Source: Rhizomys pruinosus (lineage: Eukaryota > Chordata > Mammalia > Rodentia > Spalacidae). Taken from it: a stretch of 64,000 bases of DNA. Position 1 is the stretch's first letter, and each line of letters begins with the position of its first letter. The notes under the pieces were generated by a model that was given only the letters and a program-made list of their open reading frames with translations, had not been told where the DNA came from and made no database searches. The DNA lies in assembly GCA_009823505.1 (NCBI GenBank), contig VZQC01006589.1:4806657-4870656 (forward strand), written 5' to 3'. Shown here in pieces: positions 41,400 through 53,128 of the stretch. A program made the position numbers and the translations under genes.

Positions 41400-43077
41400 A
41401 TTCATGAATTTTTAAAAGATCTTTGGTAACTGAGTATGGGTCATGGGGATGTTTCAAAGATTTCTTCCCTCCTCTGTATAAGCATCTTGGCCATGTGCTT
41501 AGTGGGCTAATAAGTAGTTAACTTCATTCAGAAAGTGAATAGTTATAGCTGGCATAGAGTAATAAATAAAACACATTTAAATCAGAAAGTATTTATTGTT
41601 AATGACATGATATTATATACAGAAAAACCCCAAAGACAATAACAATAACAAGAACAACAACAACAACAGCACATTAGGACTAGTAAGTGCAGCAAAGTAA
41701 CAAGAATCAACACCAACAGATTGAAATCAATAGTGTTACCATATGTTACAACATACTATTTTAAAGATAACTCAAGAAAACAATCCTATTTATGACAGCT
41801 AAAATAATAACAACAACTTTGTAATAAATTTAAGCAAGGAGATGAGGAATGTAGACCCTAAAAACTAACACTTTGATTAAAATTATTGACACAGATAGGT
41901 GGAAAGGCATACCATGTTCATGGATTGAAAAAATTAATACTGTTAAAATATCCATACTACTTGAAGAGATGTACTGATTCAATGTAATTACGATGCTAGT
42001 TTCTATGGCATTTTTATAGAAATAGAATAAAATCGAATCCTAAAACTCATGTCAAACCTCAATAAGACCCTGAATAATCATTTGCAAAAGCAAAAACTAG
42101 AGGTAAACTATCTTACAAAGTCATAATAATTAAAATGTTCTGATACTGGCATATGGACATATCACTAGGTAGAACAGAATAGAGTTTATATATGAGGTTA
42201 AGTTTTTATAGGCAGCTGATTTTCTTTTTTAAAAATAGAGTATCTTTTATCCATTCTTTGACAATTGCATACATATAAATGATGTATCTTGAGCAAATGC
42301 ATCTCCAGCTCTCCTCTCCCATTGAACCCAGGCAACTCTCCACCACCTGCTTCATGTTCTCTCCTTTTTTTGTTAATAACCCACTGGGTCCAACAAGTGC
42401 TGTCTATTGGAACATTGCCCAATCTTGTGGACTTGATCCTGTGCAGGTAAATATATATGCAGTGAGTTCATGAATACAAAGCCACGTCTTGTCCTAAAGA
42501 CATTTTACAACATTCCTCTCCATCCTCAGATTCTTACACTCTTCCCACATCCTCTCCCTTGATGTTCCTTGAGGCTTGGGGGGTATTTGATATAGATGTC
42601 TCATTTAGGGCTGAGCACTTGGTAGTTACTTATTTAGTCAACAGACTTTCAATAAATGTGCCAAAGACACAATGGGAAAAGGATCATTTCTTCGATAACT
42701 GATGTTGGGGAAACCACATATCCACATCCACAAACATGACACTGGGCTTGTTTATCATACTGTGTAAGAAAACAATCTCAAAAGGGATTACAGATGTAAG
42801 TATAAGCCTGAAATGTAAAACACTAGCAGAAAAGTTAATGGAAAAGCTATACAGCAATGATCTGGATATTTTTCCTTGCATTTGGGCTTCAAAAGCACAG
42901 GCGACAAAAGCAAAAATTAGACAAATTGCATCAAACTAATGAGCTTCTGCACAGCACAGGGAGTAATTACCAGAGTGAAAAGATAACTACAGACAGGATG
43001 ATGTGTGTCAAGTATACAGCTGATAAGTGTTGATATCAAACAAGAAAACAAACCAGTTTAAGAATGGGCAAAGAAAG

Positions 43078-43285
43078 ACTGGAGAGATGGCTCAGAGGTT
43101 AAGAGTGTTTGCTGATCTTGCAGAGGACCTGAGCAAGTGGGGTTCCTAGCATCCAGGCATGACAGTTCACAACCACCGGCAGCTCCAGCTCTGAGAATCT
43201 GATGCTTTCTTCAGGCTTCCATGGGCACTGCATTTATGTGCACACACTTGCACATGTGCACATAATTAGAAATAAAAGTAAATTA
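43078..43285 (+). mobile_element. B2/B3-type SINE
   Basis: Forward: gactggagagatggctcagag, aaccaccggcagctcc, ttccatgggcactgc, tail of AATAAAAG type. Confidence 0.75.
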
Positions 43286-43314
43286 AAAATTGCCAAAGGA
43301 CTTATCTTTTTAAA

Positions 43315-43524
43315 ACTTATTTATTATGTGTATGAGTGTTATGCCTGCATGTATGTAAGTGCACTCATGTAGTACAGTGCCCATGGAGGACAGAAGAGGG
43401 CCTTGGATCCTCTGGAACTGGATTTATGGACAGTTGTCAGCCACCATGTGGGTTCTGGGATTCAAACCCAGGTCTTCTGCAAGAACAGCTGGTGCTCTTA
43501 ACCACTGAGCAATCTGTCCAGGCC
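43315..43524 (-). mobile_element. B2 SINE, old type
   Basis: Reverse B2: tgtgtatgagtgttatgcc, ctggaactggatttatgg, aagaacagctggtgctctta, gcaatctgtccagg. Confidence 0.85.
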
Positions 43525-43539
43525 CAAGAGATTCTTTTC

Positions 43540-43802
43540 TTTTTTTTTTTTTTTTTTTTTTTAATTTTATTTATTTATTTCTGTATGTGTATGAATGTAC
43601 TGTCTGCATGCAAGTCTGTGCACCCGTGTCGTGCAACGCCGCGGAGTTCAGAAGAGGGTCTCGGATTCCCCTGGAACTGGAGTTCTCCTGGAATTGGAGT
43701 TTCAGACGGTTCTCAGCCGCCATGTGGGTGCTGGGGATCGAACCCGGGTCCTCTGTAAGAGCGGTCGGCGCTCTTAACCGCTAGGCTATCTCTCCAGCCC
43801 CG
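43540..43802 (-). mobile_element. B2 SINE, young type, 15-bp duplication
   Basis: Reverse B2 with internal duplication and CpG-rich text (gtgtcgtgcaacgccgcgg). CAAGAGATTCTTTTC flanks it at 43525-43539 and 43803-43817. Confidence 0.97.
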
Positions 43803-43994
43803 CAAGAGATTCTTTTCAAGAGAAGGCATACAAATGTCCAATAAAGATCTGGAAAAGATGCCCAACATTCCCAATCATGAGGGAAATACAAATTAAAGTA
43901 GATATTACCTTATCACAGTTGTGAGAAAGATGAAAGACAGGGTATTGATAGGCTGTAAAGAAAAAGGAATATTGAACACTATTGCTAAATGTAA

Positions 43995-44310
43995 GCTAGG
44001 GAGCTGGAGGAGACAGCTCTGTGGGTAAAGAGCCTACTGTGCACACCAATGCACCTGAGATTGGATAACAAACACCCATGTATGAAAGCTGGGCACAGCA
44101 GTGTGCATGTATGCCCAGCACTAGGAGGGTAGAGACAGTGGCTCCCTGGAACTCCCTGTCCATCCAGTGTGCCTGAAACCAAAGCTCCAGGTTCAGTGAG
44201 AGACTGTCTCAGAAAAAACGGATGGAGGCCAGTAGAGGAAATTGCCTGATGTCAGCATCTGGTCTCCACACATGCACGGGCAAGCACACCTACATGTAAA
44301 TGGGCTCGTC
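43995..44310 (+). mobile_element. B4/RSINE1 SINE, forward
   Basis: ID-like head (gagacagctctgtgggtaaag), then B1-like middle (gctgggcacagcagtgtgc, gagagactgtctcag), then ctggtctccacacatgc. Confidence 0.65.
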
Positions 44311-44637
44311 TGTGATTGAAACTGCATGGAAGTTCTTCAGAAATCTAAAAAGAAAATTATTCTATGATCTAGCAATCTCTTCCTGGGACACATCCAAAGG
44401 ATTTGGAATCAGCACGTGGAACAGGTTAGCACATGCCCCGGCTCATTCCAGGCTCAACATGGAATAAGCGAGTGTCCATCAACCTATGAGTCGATGAAGA
44501 AAACTCAGCATATATGTGCCATGTGGTATCATTTCGTCTCAAAACTAAGAAAATTCTGTAATTTTTGGACTATACTATGGTAAGGGAAATAGGCCAGGCC
44601 CCCCAAGAAAAACACCTTATTATTTAATTTACACGTA

Positions 44638-44638
<1 letters not shown>

Positions 44639-44669
<31 letters not shown>

Positions 44670-44671
44670 AC
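44639..44671. repeat. (CA)n microsatellite
   Basis: About 14 CA units with one CTCA interruption at the right end. Confidence 0.9.
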
Positions 44672-45059
44672 TCAACATTACCAGTCATTAGGGAAGTACA
44701 AATCAAAAAATCCACACTGAGGTACTATCTCACATCCATTAAGATGACTATCATAAAAATATAAAAAAACAGAAAATAATAAGTGGTGGCAAAGGTGTGG
44801 AGCAGATGGGACCCTCATGCACTGCTGATGGGAATGCAAAGACAGCACAGCTGCTGTAGAGGCTCATATGGTCCTTCTTCCAAAAGCACTCAAACAAGAG
44901 ACAGTGATAGGACACATCAAATCCACTTCTAGTATTTGAAAGAGTTGGAAGCAGGGAGTACAATAGGGCCACCACTGCAGTATCCATAGCAACCTGGGTG
45001 CCCATAAACAGATGAATAGATACGCATTATGCTGTATGCATACACGGAACGTTGAAGTT

Positions 45060-45156
45060 TCCGTGTAAAACATCCATCACAGGCTCATGTGCTGAACACT
45101 TGCTTCTAAGCTGCTTTGGAAGGTTTGGAACCGTTAGGAGGTGGAACCTCACTGGA
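45060..45156 (+). mobile_element. MaLR-like LTR fragment
   Basis: Text like ggctcatgtgctgaacacttg and gttaggaggtggaacctcactg parallels the 5' half of the LTR at 13962. Truncated where the L1 3' UTR begins. Confidence 0.55.
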
Positions 45157-45605
45157 GGACGTGGGGAAGGGAAAACCCCAATGTGGAACATAAGGGCAGA
45201 ACTGATGGTGGTTTGGGCTTGCCAAGGAGGAGACTTCAAACATGACATCTTTCAGCCTAATAAAAAAAATCATAAGCTAAAGATGCTAAAACCTATACTA
45301 TATGTGGCATGCATATGTGCATATTTTGGAGTGATGCATATTGGAAGGAACAACAACAACAACAACAATAGCAACAGAAAAGTCTGCATCAAGGAACTGA
45401 CTGAAATGGTGAACTTCTGCTTGAAACAGTAAACTTCTGCATCAAGAATTTTGAGAGAGACTGAGAAAAAGATAAAAAAAACATGTTTGGCAGAATGCAT
45501 GAGTTCTGGTAGGGTGGGGGGCAGGGAGGGGGGCACGGGTCTAGATTTGATGTAATTTGATTTGTATGAAATGCACAGAACCTCAATAAAACATTGGCTT
45601 AATTT
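45157..45605 (+). mobile_element. L1 3' UTR fragment, forward
   Basis: 5'-truncated L1 end: gggaagggaaaacccc, tttgggcttgccaaggagg, an (AAC)n tract at about 45351-45369, cagtaaacttctgcatcaag, gggtctagatttgatg, and the AATAAA-containing end aataaaacattggctt followed by A/T-rich sequence. It matches the long-form 3' UTR of the older L1. Confidence 0.9.
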
Positions 45606-45811
45606 TTAAAAAAGAATTAAATTTCAAATTTTTATAGATGGACATGTTATTCCTGCTCCATTTGTTGAAAAATTCTTTACAATTGGATTCTTTTCATACT
45701 TTTGTTAAATATCAAATGACCATCTAAACTTAAGTGTGTTTCTTGGCTGGGTCTGCTGTTCTGTCAACCTATCTGCTGAACTTTATTCAAGCAGGACTTT
45801 TCTTGACTGCT

Positions 45812-45977
45812 TTTTTTTTTTTTTTTTTTTTTGGTCTTTTTTGAGACAGGGTTTCCCTGTAGCTCTGGCTGTCCTGGAACTCACTCTGTAGACCAGGCTG
45901 GCCTTGAACTCACAGAGATCCACCTGCCTCTGCCTCCCAAGTGCTGGGATTAAAGGCGTGCACTACCACACCCAGCC
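45812..45977 (-). mobile_element. B1 SINE
   Basis: Reverse B1 with a T24-like tail, gagacagggtttccctgtag to ccacacccagcc. Well preserved. Confidence 0.95.
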
Positions 45978-46054
45978 ATCCTGATTGCTTTTGCATTATA
46001 GTAAGTATCACAGTAAGTTGGTCTTTCCAATTAATTAACATGATACCATCTTTT

Positions 46055-46263
46055 ATATATTTTATATGTATGAGTGTATTTCCTGCATGCATGTGAGTGC
46101 ACCTATGTCTTAAAGTGCCCACAGAGTCAGAAGAAGGAATCAGATTCCCCTGGAACTGGAATTGTGGATGGTTGTTAGCCACCATGTGGATGTTGGGAAT
46201 CAAACCCTGGTCCTCTGCAAGAGTGGTCAGTGCTCTTAATTGTTCAGCCATCTCTCCAGCCCC
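46055..46263 (-). mobile_element. B2 SINE, old type
   Basis: Reverse B2: tatgtatgagtgtatttcctg, cccctggaactggaattgtgg, ctctgcaagagtggtcagtg, atctctccagcccc. Confidence 0.9.
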
Positions 46264-46289
46264 CAGTTTTCTTTCTTTTTTTAATTAAA

Positions 46290-46602
46290 AAATATTTTGT
46301 GTATATGCATATGCAAGCGTGTATGATATGTGTGCACGTTTGTGCATTTAAGTGCAGCACACATGCCAAAGTATGCATGTAGAGGTCAGGGAACAGCCTT
46401 GAGTGTTGGTCCTTGTTTGAGATAAGGTTTCTTGTTGCTCAGTACTGTGTATGCCGGGCAAGCTGGCCCAGGAGCTCACAGGGATTCTCCTGCCCAGTCT
46501 CCCATTGCTGTAGGGGTCCTGGCATTACAATATGCACTACCCTATCCAGGAAATACCTAAACTCAGATCTGACTTTATCCACTGAGTCATCTCCCCGACC
46601 CA
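46290..46602 (-). mobile_element. B4/RSINE1 SINE, diverged
   Basis: Reverse: TG-rich start, gtagaggtcagggaacagcc, ttgagataaggtttcttg, and an ID-like end atccactgagtcatctcccc. Confidence 0.65.
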
Positions 46603-47060
46603 TAGGACAAGCTTTCCATTAATTCAAGTGTTCTTTATTCAACCCAGCATGCTTGTAACTGTCAGTAAAAAGTCCTTATACATCTGTTGTTAAACTTTCT
46701 TCTAAATATTAGTCTTGTATATCCTTAGTTTAAAAATTTGCTTGTTAGCCATAAATGACAAATTTCATGTTTTAAGAAACATTAATTCTAATTGTTTGAT
46801 TTTGGGGTATAAAAATACAATTTATTTTGGTATATTAACCTGGAATCTTTTGACATTACTAATTTCATTTCTTAGTTCAATAGATATTTCAGAGATTCCA
46901 CATGGTTTTCTAACTAAAATCATACAATTTACAAATATAAATGGTTTTAATACTTTTATTTTTTCTTGTTTATAAGAAAACAAAAACAATACAAAGTGAC
47001 AATGATAAAACAAAGCAAAAAATATAAAAAGAAAAGAAGGAGGAATTTCCGCTTTTTTTC

Positions 47061-47662
47061 TGGTGAAATAATAAATCTGCAGGGCTTACTATGTAATTCT
47101 TTTTTTTCCTTTTTCCATTTTTTCTTTTCTTTCTTCTTTTCCTTCTCTTTCAGGGCTACCAGAAGGATATTTGTTTACTGGCTGGTCCAGGAAGCCTTGA
47201 GTTCTCAGCTGAGAAAGAGTCTGGTTAATTTGGGGGCTCTCATCCCTAAACTGCCTAGTCAATTTCTAGCTCCTGTTTAGTTATGTTACCCTCTGAAAAG
47301 GGTCACCCCAAATTGCTAGAAAGGAATCAGGACGCCGACCACTCTGACTTCTTCAATGCTGAAAAGGGACATTGGGATGGCAACTGAGGTATCCCCCATT
47401 CAAAGGGTCTATCTAAAAGACCCCCAAAAGCATAACTGTAGAGAGGAAAAAAAAGTCCTTGACTGGTGCCCATGAAAGTGAAGTGAAGCGGAGTAGTTAG
47501 GTACTTGATCTAGGTAGGGGACCAGGACAAGTAAGAACAGGGTGAATTCAAATGTCCAGCTTAAAAGTCCATTAGAATTTCTTAACAAGGGGTTTCAAAG
47601 CATCCATTTATTAGGTTTCTCCTTCTTTTCATTTGAAGATGATAACTGGACTCAGGATCTGA
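47061..47662. other. Unrecognised DNA with polypyrimidine tract
   Basis: A T/C-rich stretch lies at 47099-47153. The rest could be an old LTR or ERV internal remnant, but nothing definite is seen. Confidence 0.4.
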
Positions 47663-47676
47663 TTTCCAGGCATTTT

Positions 47677-47970
47677 TTTAAAATTTTTATTTTTTAAATT
47701 CAGGTCGACTCTTCATCTTAAAAGAAAAAATAATTATTAAAGTAATACAGAAAAAGTATCTCTTAAAACATTATTGCTCTAATATGAAGATTTTGAGGAG
47801 TTCTGAGCAGGGTATGATGAGATTATTTTTGCTATAGGTTAAACATAGTTTGGTGAGTTTTCATTTTCTTTTTTGATTGAAATGTTTTACATATATGTAT
47901 ATATTTTTATTATTTTTTAAGGGATTCACAATATAAGAGCACAGTTGTTTTCAGATCATATTAACGTTGC
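47677..47970 (-). mobile_element. Retroposed insertion with L1-like end and 14-bp duplication
   Basis: TTTCCAGGCATTTT occurs at 47663-47676 and 47971-47984. The right 50 bases (gggattcacaatataagagc to ttaac) match the older L1 at about 34979-35027. The left part has AT-rich, poly-T-like text. I infer a truncated L1-derived insertion; the middle is not identified. Confidence 0.65.
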
Positions 47971-48072
47971 TTTCCAGGCATTTTAATAGTCAGGATATGA
48001 GTTTCTGCTTAGATAGCTGCTAAAAATAAAGAAGAAATTTTATTATTGAGCATTAATTGAAAACAATAGTCA

Positions 48073-48298
48073 CAGTGCTTACTGGACCTCATTTGGTGAC
48101 CATGGGAAGGGAAAACCCCAGTGTGGAGCACAAGAGCAGAACTGAAGGTGGTTTGGGCTTGCCAAGGAGGAGCCTTCAAACATGACATCTTTCAGCCTAA
48201 TAAAGAAAAAATATCATAAGCTGAAGATGATAAAACCTATGATATATGTGGCATGCATATATGTATATTTTGGAGTGATGCAAATAACAACAAGGAAT

Positions 48299-48336
<38 letters not shown>

Positions 48337-48560
48337 AAGACTGGGTCTAAAGAACTATCTGAAATGGTGAACTTCTGCTGGAAACAGTAAACTTCTGCAT
48401 CAAAAATTTTAAAAGAGACTGAAAAAAAGATGAAAAATATGTTTGGCAGAATGCATGAGCTCTGGTGGGATGGGGGGGCAAGGAAGGCGGAATGGGTCTA
48501 GATTTGATTTGAAATTTTGTATGACATGCACAAAGCTTCAATAAAATTTGGCTTTGAAAA
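48073..48560 (+). mobile_element. L1 3' UTR fragment, forward
   Basis: From cagtgcttactggacctc through gggcttgccaaggagg, an (ACA)n tract at about 48299-48337, and aatgcatgagctctgg to the end ttcaataaaatttggctt with an A-rich tail. Confidence 0.92.
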
Positions 48561-48639
48561 AAATAATAAAAATAAAAATAAATCTGTCTAGAAAATGAAA
48601 AAAAAATAGTGGACTTGTCCTTTGGCTGTAGTTGACCCT

Positions 48640-48815
48640 ACACTTTTTTTTTTTTTTTTTTTGTGTTGTTTTTTGTCTTTTTTGAGACAGGGTCCTCCCT
48701 GTAGCCCCAGTTGTATTGGAACGCACTCTGTGAACCAGCTGGCCTTGAACTCACAAATCCGCTGCCTCTGCCTCCCAAGTAACTAGATTAAAGGCTGCGC
48801 CACCACGCCCGGCTG
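48640..48815 (-). mobile_element. B1 SINE with small deletions
   Basis: Reverse B1 from a T20 run; several single-base losses (tcacaaatccgctgcctc). Confidence 0.9.
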
Positions 48816-48879
48816 ACCTACCACTTGTATTCAGGCCAAGAGCTAAGGTTGTAATGGCCTGTTTAAGACTATTTCATAT

Positions 48880-49445
48880 AACTTTCAGCCTAATATCATG
48901 AGGCACAACTTTTCAGGCTTTAAAAAAATATATTGACTCTTTATCTTTTGGTTATACTTTCTTTTAGCCCAAATTAACCAAATTTTGTTTTCTCAAGATC
49001 AGTTGAGGTTCTGGTTTTCAGGGGGCACTCAGGTTTTCAAAGGGGGGCACCTGGCTCCTTCTAAGCCATTCTTAACCAACTCCATCTACCGAGGACAAGG
49101 TCAGGTCTTGCTAAACCAGAATTTTCTTTGGAGCACTACATGACTTTCTTCTATGTTGACCTTCCTCTTTATAGGCTGGACACTGGCTGGGGTTCTGTTA
49201 CTAGATCTCCAAGGCCTCCTTGCACTGGAAGACTGGTGACTCACAATAGCAAAACATTTTAAGAGATGCCTCCCACTACCCTCCCCCCCATACAAAGTCC
49301 CCTGGGACTATTTGACTTCAGAGGACAAGGAACAAAAAAAAAAAATTGTCCCTTAAATCCATTGGCCAATTGGTATGGGTGTTAAGTATCCCTAAAAGTT
49401 AAGTTACACCAATCTGATACTTTTAATTACTGTATCATATTTAGA
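48880..49445 (-). mobile_element. L1 3' UTR fragment, reverse
   Basis: Colinear with about 34205-34755 of the older L1: tttctcaagatcagttgagg, gtcaggtcttgctaaacc, tataggctggacactggctg, taagttacaccaatctgatac. A B2 interrupts its right side. Confidence 0.85.
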
Positions 49446-49446
49446 T

Positions 49447-49679
49447 AAAGCTTTTTTTTTGTATGTGTACGAATGTACTGTCTGCATGTAGGTCTGTGCA
49501 CCCGTGTCGTGCAATGCCGCGGAGTTCAGAAGAGGGTCTCGGATTCCCCTGGAACTGGAGTTCTCCTGGAATTGGAGTTACAGACGGTTCTCAGCCGCCA
49601 TGTGGGTGCTGGGGATCGAACCCGGGTCCTCTGCAAGAGCGGTCGGCGCTCTTAACCGCTAGGCCATCCCTCCAGCCCC
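49447..49679 (-). mobile_element. B2 SINE, young type
   Basis: Reverse B2 with internal duplication and preserved CpGs (cgtgtcgtgcaatgccgcgg, gcggtcggcgctcttaaccg). Confidence 0.95.
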
Positions 49680-50710
49680 GACTGGAAGAGATTTAACACC
49701 ATAGGCTAAGCAGGCAAAGCCAATGAGAGAGATTTGAACAATTTTAGGTGTATCTTAAATGTAAACGATTTGCTACAAACAGAAGTAGTTTCTTTACTTT
49801 CCCAAACGCCATATCCTGGTTTGTAGTTTTCCGATAATAGGGAGCATACCTATTGACCGGAATTATGCTGATAAAGTTTACCAAGTCCATCCAAACTGTC
49901 TCTTTCAGGGCTGCATACCTCTAGTTCAGGGAAATAAGCTTAGCTTTTCTTTGAATCAAATGATATTGAAATGGGCAGAACAGATATCAAAAATAACACT
50001 TGCATAATACACAGAGAGAAATAAATCTTTCAGTAGTCAAAGGTAACCCATTACTTGTCTATGCCCCTTTAATCCGAATCTACAACTGCAAGTCCAGTAC
50101 AAGCCAGGAATGGACCAAAAAACCAACCACAACCCTGTATGGTTATAATCCCATTTAGACTATTAGCGAACTGGCTTTAGTGTTTATACCATTCCACTCT
50201 GGAAACATTAAACCACTTCAAACCAGTGCAATATCTTATTTTCTACTAAACTTTGCCATGTTTATACCCATCCCAACAAATGGGAAGAGTCCCTCCAAAC
50301 ACATCACCACAAAATAAAGACCTTAAAGTGATCCAACAAGTCCTGGGGTAGGCTCCAGACAACGAAATCTTCTTGCTGATATTTTTATCTTTTATTTCTT
50401 TTTCTTGTCTTATAGAAAGGGCTCACATATCTCCAGCAAAGCTGAGTAGATGTGCTGACCTTAAGTTCCAAGACTCAGAAGAAAGATGTGAAAAATGTTG
50501 CCAACAAGCATGATGTTAGCTACTGGTTTTTAATAGATTAATTAGATTCATTGTACCAATTTGAAGAGCACCCTTCTGTTCTTTACTGAGTTATTACAAA
50601 TTCATTACAAAATGATTTTTACCTATAGCTAATTAAATGGTCCTATGAGCTTTCTTTTGTCTTGCTAATTGGTTATATTGACCGATTGTTAAAAAATATT
50701 TATTTCTTGG
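49680..50710. other. Unrecognised AT-rich DNA, possibly an unfamiliar L1 3' UTR extension
   Basis: It should continue the L1 3' UTR interrupted by the B2, but it does not match the corresponding part of the older L1. No long frame, no LTR ends and no known repeat are recognised. Confidence 0.4.
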
Positions 50711-50935
50711 GGGGGCTGGAGAGATGGCTCAGCAGTTAAGAGCACCAACTGCTCTTGCAGAGGACCTGGGTTCGATTCCCAGCACCCACATGGCAGCTGA
50801 GAACTGTCTTTAACTCCAGTTCCAGGGGAATCCAACGCCCTCTTCTAACCTCTGCGGCATTGCACAACACGGGTACACTAACTAACCTACATGCAGACAG
50901 TACATTCATACACATAAAAAATAAAAAATAAAAGT
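50711..50935 (+). mobile_element. B2 SINE, without internal duplication
   Basis: Forward B2, ggggctggagagatggctcag through tttaactccagttccagggg, with an AAAT-rich tail. Confidence 0.95.
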
Positions 50936-50944
50936 TTATTTCTG

Positions 50945-51150
50945 GGGTGGAAAGATGACTCAGTAGTTAAGAGCACTGGTTGCTCTTACAGAGGACTGGG
51001 TTTAGTTCCTAGCACCCACATATCAGCTAATAACTATCTGTAACTCCAGGTCCAGAGATACTATGCCTTCTTCTGGCTGTCATGGCCACTGCATACATGT
51101 GGTGCACTTTCATACATGCAGACAATATACACATAGACATAAAATAAAAA
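50945..51150 (+). mobile_element. B2 SINE, diverged
   Basis: Forward B2: ggggtggaaagatgactcag, gtttagttcctagcaccc, AAATAAAAAT tail. Directly follows another B2. Confidence 0.85.
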
Positions 51151-51164
51151 TAGAAATTTTTCTT

Positions 51165-51318
51165 CTTTGCTTTGGTCTTTTTGAGATGGGGTCTCCCTGT
51201 AGCTCCAGCTGGCCTGGAACACACTATATAGACCAGGCTGGCCTTGAACTGACAGAGATTTTCCTGCTTCTGCCTCCTGAGTTGTGGTATTAAAGGTGTG
51301 TGCCACCATGCCTGGCAT
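51165..51318 (-). mobile_element. B1 SINE
   Basis: Reverse B1: ggtctttttgagatggggtc to gtgtgccaccatgcctggc. Confidence 0.9.
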
Positions 51319-51329
51319 AAAAATACAAA

Positions 51330-51550
51330 ATATTTTTAAGTATTCATTTCTGTTTTGTTAATGAGTGCTGTGCCAGTACGTATGTAAGTGCACCACATGT
51401 GTATAATGCTCATGGAGGCCAGAAGAGGGCATAGTATCCCCTGGGCCTGGAGTTACAGATGGTTATTACCTGCCATGTGGGTACTGGGAACGGATCCCAG
51501 GTTCTTTGCAAGAGCAGCCAGTCTCTTCACCACTGAGCCATCTTCAGCCC
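51330..51550 (-). mobile_element. B2 SINE, old type
   Basis: Reverse B2: aatgagtgctgtgccag, ctgggcctggagttacag, gcaagagcagccagtctctt, gagccatcttcagcccc. Confidence 0.85.
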
Positions 51551-51554
51551 CTTG

Positions 51555-52040
51555 ACTGACATTTTCAAAATGCTGAAATAACTTTGCATTCCTGAGATAA
51601 ACACTCTTTGGTATGATGTATTATTATTATTTTAACTCAATTATATTAAGGAACTTGGTATCCATATCTATGAGAGATAGTACTCCATAATATTTTGTGT
51701 GATTTCTATGTTTGCCTTGGGTATTAGGGTGGTATTTGCCTCATAAAATAAGTTAGACAAAATTTTTTTTGAGACAACATCTTCCTGTAGCCCTAGCTGG
51801 CCTGGAACTTCATATGTAGACCAGGTTGGCCTGGATCTTACAGAGATCCACCTGCTTCTGCCTCCCAAGTTCTTTGTATGTTCATTCCTGGACTTGACAC
51901 AATTTTACTCTTTTTATGAACTCTTTCCTTCATACTGTACTTTTTGCTGTGTACAATGTTTCAATATTTTACATTTCTTGTCTTTACAATGCTAGGGCTC
52001 TATGAGCATCATCAGGGCTTTTTATTTATCTATACTTGCT
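51555..52040 (-). mobile_element. Ancient L1 fragment with a B1
   Basis: Reverse old-L1 ORF2 text (ctttgcattcctgagataaac, ggtatttgcctcataaaat). A reverse B1 lies at about 51760-51875. Confidence 0.6.
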
Positions 52041-52048
52041 CCTTAATC

Positions 52049-52190
52049 GCCAGGTGTGGTGGTGCACATCTTTAATCCTAGCACTTGGGAGGCAGAGGCA
52101 GGTGGATCTCTGTGAGTTCAAGGCCAGCCTGGTCTACATAGTGAGTTCCAGGCCAGCTGGGGCTACAGGGAGACCCTGTCTCAAAAAAAA
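52049..52190 (+). mobile_element. B1 SINE
   Basis: Forward, well-preserved B1: gccaggtgtggtggtgcac to gagaccctgtctcaaaa. Confidence 0.95.
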
Positions 52191-52199
52191 GATAAAAAT

Positions 52200-52654
52200 C
52201 AAATTTTATTTTTCTCCAAATGAATAGGAATTATTTTAACCATTGTTTTTCCCTCACTGAGTTGGAGGTGCATCTCTTACCCAAAGTTCTCATTGAATTG
52301 GGATCTGGCCCCCTCTTCAATTCCATTTTCTTTGTTCCTGGGTCTATGCCATATTTAATTACTGTAACTTTTCCCATGGTTTGGGTATAGCTTGTCCCCT
52401 CCAAAGATTATGTTGAAATTTGTTCCCCAGTGTGAGTGTTGAGAGGTGTTGGGCCCCTGAAGCAGTATCTGAGTCAGGATTCTTTCGTGATGAAGAGATG
52501 ACCTCTGCTTTCTCCTAGGACAGAGTTAATTACAGGAGTGTGAGCCCAGACTTTGGGGAACAACCCCTCGTGGTTTGAAAGGCATGGACTCCATGAGGTG
52601 GCTGGTCACATCACATCAGAAGCACAGGAAGTGAGGCCAGGCTACAAAACTTCA
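52200..52654. other. Old LTR-like fragment and unrecognised DNA
   Basis: About 52372-52560 (tggtttgggtatagcttgtc, gttgaaatttgttccccag, gaggtgttgggcccctg) has the look of an old MLT/MaLR-type LTR start. The remainder is unrecognised. Confidence 0.45.
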
Positions 52655-53128
52655 AAGCCTTATTATCCATTTGTGTTTTTGGTCTAGGTTTCTACTTCTG
52701 CAGTTATGCTTTTATTAATTTCTCTTTCTAGGTGCCTGGGGATAGTTGCTCCTCTCTTCTGTCCTTTGAATTGCTTCAAATATTCTCTGAAGGGTTGGTT
52801 TTCTGGACATGTATTCTATCATCTTGTTTATGTCATGGAAGACTTTTCTCACTCCTACAACTATAATCGACATTTTTGCTGGGTATAGTAACCTGGGTTG
52901 GCATCTATTGTCCTTTAACACTGAGAATGCTTTGCTCAACATTCTTCTTGCTTTCATAGTTTGCACTGAGAAGTCAGTTGTAATTCTGATGGGTTTCCCC
53001 TTATAGGTAACTTGTTTTTCTCCGGTGGCTTTCATAATTTTGTCTTTGTTTTGGGCATCTAGCATTTTAACTATGACATGGCATGGGAGTTTCTTTTCTG
53101 ATCTTGTCTGTTTGGAGTTCTACATGTG

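Larger units (their letters stand above)
41400..45044 (+). mobile_element. Ancient L1 in forward orientation, with SINE insertions
   Basis: Text typical of old L1 ORF2 and 3' UTR, for example ggcatatggacatatcactag, gcttctgcacagcacaggg, agatgcccaacattcccaatc and ccagcactaggagg-free stretches between SINEs. Order 41560, 42600, 43800, 44320 and 44700 is broadly colinear. All frames are broken. 42230-42600 is not clearly L1. Confidence 0.6.
45620..47060 (-). mobile_element. Ancient L1 with SINE insertions
   Basis: Reverse old-L1 text, such as tccatttgttgaaaaattc, cttgtatatccttag and taatggtttt-type AT-rich stretches. It is interrupted by B1 (45812), B2 (46055) and B4 (46290). 46980-47045 is A-rich. 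Confidence 0.55.

Noticed and set aside
47915..48560. L1 5' inversion (twin priming) joining 47920-47970 and 48073-48560
   Set aside because: The left piece is enclosed by its own 14-bp duplication (47663 and 47971), so it is a separate insertion.
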